Shown: one piece after another, positions 60,815 through 64,000 of the stretch | Position numbering within the stretch: position 1 is the stretch's first letter | Layout of the letters: the number at the start of each line of letters is the position of its first letter | Origin: an uncultured Acidobacteriia bacterium | GTDB taxonomy: Bacteria; Acidobacteriota; Terriglobia; Bryobacterales; Bryobacteraceae | Assembly (NCBI GenBank): GCA_903923395.1 | Contig: CAIXXM010000166.1 | Coordinates: 20,315-84,314, forward strand | Length of the DNA stretch: 64,000 nt | Reading direction: 5' to 3' | Program-made: the position numbers and the translations under genes | Notes under the pieces: model-generated | Seen by the model: the letters and a program-made list of their open reading frames with translations, nothing else | Databases searched by the model: none | What the model was told of the DNA's origin: nothing

Positions 60815-61501
60815 CTATTTCGCTTTGCGCGACGAATTCTTGTTCAGCAGCGTTTCCACACGGGCTGCGGCGGCAGGAGCAGGCACCGCCGTGGTCAGAA
60901 TCTCTTTGTTCGTGATCTCACGGCCATAAAGACTCTTGTTCACATCATCATCTCCGCGCATGGTGGCACCCTGCAGCGAGAGCCCGGCAAACAAGCCGCG
61001 GGAGCGCGAATACGAGAGAATCTCCGCCCGTAACTGTGCGTCGGTCTGCGCCGTGAGGTCGCGGCCCACAGGACCAGCCGCTGCCGTCGCCTCACCGCCA
61101 ATGGTGAACTTATCGGAAATCAGCTTCTTCATGCCGGATTCATTGCGGACCAGCAGCAGAACGTCCTGCTCGGAAGCACCAATCTGGAAACCCACGCTCC
61201 CGCCTTCCACACGCATTGCAGCCGGCGCTGTCCAACCCGTGCCACCCGCCTTGCGGCAAAATGCAAAGCCGCGGCCAAACTTCGCGCCGATGATGAAAGC
61301 GCCCTTCTTCAAACCAGGGATCAGCACGACACACTGCGACTGATTCATCAAATCCTGGGGGACGCCTTTATCTGAGGCCTTCATCATGTCGGCCAGCAGG
61401 TCTGCCGCCGCATCCAGGCGCTTCGGCGGGTCATCCTCCTTCGCCTGCAACCCCGCGCCACACGCGAGCACCGCCGTCAAAACTGCGATCTTGATACGCA
61501 T
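60815..61501 (-). CDS. SYLF-domain (Ysc84-like) lipid-binding protein
   Basis: A 228-residue exported protein (signal peptide about 1-20). The SYLF/DUF500 domain is recognised by CVVLIPGLKKGAFIIGAKFGRGFAFCRK, WTAPAAMRVEGGSVGFQIGASEQDVLLLVRN, DKFTIGGEATAAAGPVGRDLTAQTDAQLRAEILSYSRSRGLFAGLSLQG. Such domains bind phosphoinositides or other lipids in eukaryotes; the bacterial role is unclear, probably envelope-related. GGAGG lies nine bases before ATG 61501 and six before TTG 61504. The inverted repeat after its stop may be its terminator. Confidence 0.92.
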   Translation of the reverse strand: MRIKIAVLTAVLACGAGLQAKEDDPPKRLDAAADLLADMMKASDKGVPQDLMNQSQCVVLIPGLKKGAFIIGAKFGRGFAFCRKAGGTGWTAPAAMRVEGGSVGFQIGASEQDVLLLVRNESGMKKLISDKFTIGGEATAAAGPVGRDLTAQTDAQLRAEILSYSRSRGLFAGLSLQGATMRGDDDVNKSLYGREITNKEILTTAVPAPAAAARVETLLNKNSSRKAK

Positions 61502-61539
61502 CAAGTCATTCCTCCAACCCTATTGTAGGAGGGATCTGA

Positions 61540-62928
61540 TCAGTTCGCCGCCAGCGCACGGACTAGATCGTACAGAAACAACTGCGCTCCGTAGAAAGAG
61601 TCCTGCGACATGCGCTCATCCTGCCCGTGCGCGCGGGATTCGCCCCGCTCTCCGAACAAGCCAGACACGCCGTAGGTCTCAATGCCCGCCGCCCTAAGTG
61701 CCTTGCCGTCTGTGGCGCCAGTGGACATGGAAGGGATGACGACGACGCCCGGCCACAGCGTATCCGTGATGCGCGTGATCTGCTTCATGAGATCGGGCCG
61801 CAGAGCTGAACCCGGTACCGCAGTGGTGGCTCGCGACGAAGTTACCGTCACCTTGTCATCCGCCACCACCTTCTTCAGAGTTTCGAGCACGAACTCCGGC
61901 GAATCATCCGGCATGACGCGGCAATTCACCGTCGCGGCCGCCAGTTGCGGCAGGGCGTTGGTGGCATGGCCGCCTTCCAGCATCGTCGCGACGCAGGTGG
62001 TCCGCAGCATGGAGTTCCAGCGGGGATACTCCGCCGCAACACGGTTCATCGCTTCCAGGGACCCTTCGCCGATCTGCTTGAGGCTGGCCACCACGGGTCC
62101 GGTCTCTGTCTTGGCGAGTTGTGAGAAGTAGTTCTTCGTGACTTCGTTCGATTTCAGGGGGAAGTTGTATTGGGAGAGCCGCGTGAGCGCCCCGGCCAAG
62201 TGATAGATCGCGTTATCCGGCAGCGGCACGGAACTGTGCCCGCCCTTGTTCCGCACTTCGAAGCGGAAGTTCATCACGTACTTCTCCGCGACCTGCACGT
62301 TGAGCGAGATCTTCTTGCCGTTGACCATCTCGCCACCGCCGCCTTCATTCAGGGCGAAGTCGGCATCGATGAGGTCTTTGTGTTTGTCGAGCAGCCAGCG
62401 GACGCCGTTGTGGGTGCCGCCCTCTTCATCGGCCGTCAACGCCATGATGATGTCGCGGTTTGGCACGAAGCCCTCGCGCTTGTAACGGATGAGATTGGCG
62501 ACCCAGATGGCGGCCTGCGCTTTGTCATCAGCAGTGCCCCGGCCATAGAAGAAACCGTCGCGCTCAATGAACTTGAAGGGATCGAGATCGGGCGACCAGT
62601 CTTCCTTCTTCGCCTCCACAACATCCGTATGGGCCAGTAGCAACAGCGGCTTCAACTTACTGCCCGGCGCGCCATGATACCGGACCACAATGTTCCACTT
62701 GCCGGGAACGGGTCCGCCGAGGAAGATGTCCGACTCAGGGAATCCTGCAGCCCGAAGCCGCCTCGCCACAGCCTGCACGACTGGTGTTGTGGTGCTTGTG
62801 GTGACCGAGGAGTTGATCTCGATCATCTCCTTGTAGATGTCGTGCGCGAGTTGTTTCTCGGCTTCCGGCGGCATCTTCTGTGCCAGCAAGGCCAGAGAGA
62901 TCAGCGGGAACAGTGCAAGTCGTTTCAT
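61540..62928 (-). CDS. Exported M20-family metallopeptidase
   Basis: A 462-residue zinc peptidase with a short signal peptide (KRLALFPLISLALLAQ). The M20 ligands are visible: LLLAHTDVVEA, YGRGTADDKAQAA, ALTADEEGG with the catalytic Glu, ALNEGGGG and the C-terminal GRGESRAHGQDE-like region (here GERGESRAHGQDER). The lid domain contains RNKGGHSSVPLPDN. It probably works on peptides, as dipeptidase or carboxypeptidase. ATG at 62928 has a GAGGAG site before it, so it is chosen over ATG 62940. Confidence 0.93.
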   Translation of the reverse strand: MKRLALFPLISLALLAQKMPPEAEKQLAHDIYKEMIEINSSVTTSTTTPVVQAVARRLRAAGFPESDIFLGGPVPGKWNIVVRYHGAPGSKLKPLLLLAHTDVVEAKKEDWSPDLDPFKFIERDGFFYGRGTADDKAQAAIWVANLIRYKREGFVPNRDIIMALTADEEGGTHNGVRWLLDKHKDLIDADFALNEGGGGEMVNGKKISLNVQVAEKYVMNFRFEVRNKGGHSSVPLPDNAIYHLAGALTRLSQYNFPLKSNEVTKNYFSQLAKTETGPVVASLKQIGEGSLEAMNRVAAEYPRWNSMLRTTCVATMLEGGHATNALPQLAAATVNCRVMPDDSPEFVLETLKKVVADDKVTVTSSRATTAVPGSALRPDLMKQITRITDTLWPGVVVIPSMSTGATDGKALRAAGIETYGVSGLFGERGESRAHGQDERMSQDSFYGAQLFLYDLVRALAAN

Positions 62929-62989
62929 AACACTCCTCATCAGAAATCAAAATAACAATGACTCAGACAGGGAGTGCACCAGCAGATAA

Positions 62990-64000
62990 CTAGCGGACGA
63001 AACTCGCTGACCGCAGGGCGAAATCGAGCACCGCGGACGGCAGAATCCCGAGGAAGAACGTTCCCGCAGCGGGAAGCGCCAGCGCTGCCTGCAGACCGAA
63101 GCCGACTGGTTCCGCTTTCTGCACAGCTTCGCTCGGCTCCGCCATGTACATCAGGAAGATCAACCGCAGATAGTAATACGCCGCCACAGCGGAGTTCAAC
63201 AGGCCAAGAATTGCGAGCCACACCAGTTTGCTCTGCAGCGCTGCCTTGAAGACGTAGAGCTTGCCGAAGAAGCCCGCCGTCAGAGGCACACCGATGAGCG
63301 AAAGCAGGAAGATGGTGAGGAAGATCGCGGTCATGGGCTGCACACGGGCGAGTCCGGAAAGATCTTCGATCCGCAGATTCTTTTCCCCCTTGCCGCCGAT
63401 ATGAATCACCACAGCGAACGCGCCGATGTTCATCAGCGCATAGCCCGCGAGATAGAACATGGCAGCAGCGGTACCGGTGGACGAAGCCGAAGCCAGCGCC
63501 ACCAGAACGTAACCGGCATGCGCAATGGAGCTATAAGCCAGCATGCGCTTCAGGTTGTTCTGTGTGAGAGCACCGAAGTTGCCGATGGTCATGGAGAGCA
63601 GCGCAGCCATCCAGATGAGCGGTTCCCAGCCACGAGCCACAGGCAGGAACGCCGTCATAAAAATGCGCAGGAAGATCGCGAAGGCAGCGGCTTTGGGTCC
63701 GGCGGACATGAAGGCGCTGACCGGTGCGGGCGAACCCTGATAAACGTCCGGAGCCCAGACCTGGAAGGGAGCAGCAGAGACTTTGAATGCCAAGCCAACG
63801 AACATCAGCGCGGCGGCGACGCTCACGAAGCCCAACGAAACACCGGGGTGTGAGACCGCCAGTTGGATGGTATCGAGACGCGTGGAGCCGGTCAGCCCGA
63901 AGATCAGGGCCACACCATAAAGCAGGAAGGCCGTCGCAAAGGAACCAAGCAGGAAGTACTTCAACGCCGCTTCATTGTTGCGCTTGTCATCACGAAGGTA
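62990..64000 (-). CDS. nuoN: NADH-quinone oxidoreductase subunit N, 3' part
   Basis: The C-terminal part of the NuoN antiporter-like subunit of respiratory complex I, a proton-pumping membrane arm component. The frame is open to the right edge (upstream residues DDKRNNEAALKYFLLGSF are in frame), so the N-terminus lies beyond the window. Seen are KVSAAPFQVWAPDVYQGSPAPV, the key Lys region NLKRMLAYSSIAHAGYVL, GFFGKLYVF and about nine spans. Other nuo genes should lie to the right. It ends 62 bases upstream of the M20 peptidase gene. Confidence 0.95.
   Translation of the reverse strand, partial: YLRDDKRNNEAALKYFLLGSFATAFLLYGVALIFGLTGSTRLDTIQLAVSHPGVSLGFVSVAAALMFVGLAFKVSAAPFQVWAPDVYQGSPAPVSAFMSAGPKAAAFAIFLRIFMTAFLPVARGWEPLIWMAALLSMTIGNFGALTQNNLKRMLAYSSIAHAGYVLVALASASSTGTAAAMFYLAGYALMNIGAFAVVIHIGGKGEKNLRIEDLSGLARVQPMTAIFLTIFLLSLIGVPLTAGFFGKLYVFKAALQSKLVWLAILGLLNSAVAAYYYLRLIFLMYMAEPSEAVQKAEPVGFGLQAALALPAAGTFFLGILPSAVLDFALRSASFVR

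Noticed and set aside
1..64000. tRNA, rRNA, CRISPR array, prophage or intact IS element
   Set aside because: I looked for T-loop motifs, direct repeat arrays, integrases and transposases and found none, apart from the inactive RAYT-like frame.

Overview
The window is a gene-dense, GC-rich stretch of a bacterial chromosome. It shows no prophage, CRISPR array, tRNA, rRNA or intact insertion sequence. The gene content points to an Acidobacteriota genome of the Solibacter/Bryobacter type. The evidence is a 1,200-residue TonB-dependent receptor with an N-terminal carboxypeptidase-regulatory-like domain, several PEP-CTERM proteins without a nearby exosortase, a DUF6677-like membrane protein, a tricorn-type protease and many secreted peptidases. 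This assignment rests on family knowledge, not on a database search.

Layout. 1-8.3 kb: end of a dicarboxylate/glutamate symporter, two small membrane proteins, two convergent and overlapping polytopic glycosyltransferase-like proteins, a degenerate receiver next to a tandem universal stress protein, and a translationally coupled folD-coaE-HtrA protease set. 8.4-15 kb: an orphan Flp pilin, a Spy-like periplasmic protein divergent from an orphan histidine kinase, and the large TonB-dependent receptor. 15-17 kb: a hipBA-type toxin-antitoxin locus whose hipA is cut by one in-frame TGA, and a nitroreductase. 17-30 kb: RNase J, an old-yellow-enzyme/MFS pair, and an MdtABC-type RND efflux operon. 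29.6-31.5 kb: methyltransferase, YraN and GalT. 31.6-40.6 kb: a long minus-strand run with a LarA-like protein, an M28 peptidase coupled to a DsbA-like protein, an altronate/galactarate dehydratase, a HIT-like secreted protein, IscX and two HAF-repeat PEP-CTERM genes, one of them frameshifted.

40.7-49.6 kb is the most interesting part. Seven plus-strand genes follow each other with almost no gaps: M19 dipeptidase, tricorn protease, EgtB-like sulfoxide synthase, EgtD histidine methyltransferase, then an OpuC-type ABC ATPase, permease and lipoprotein binding protein. I read this as a combined peptide-breakdown, ergothioneine-synthesis and betaine-like (possibly ergothioneine or hercynine) transport operon.

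49.5-64 kb: a secreted HExxH protein, two very small genes flanked by hairpins, a catalytically dead RAYT-like transposase relic, a KdgD-type dehydratase, NAD synthetase, a YVTN/phosphoesterase protein, a GH57 glycosidase, two more PEP-CTERM proteins (one with a 12-bp inverted repeat over its start codon), a SYLF protein, an M20 peptidase and the end of nuoN.

Many long open frames on the opposite strand of these genes are GC-driven shadows and were left out.
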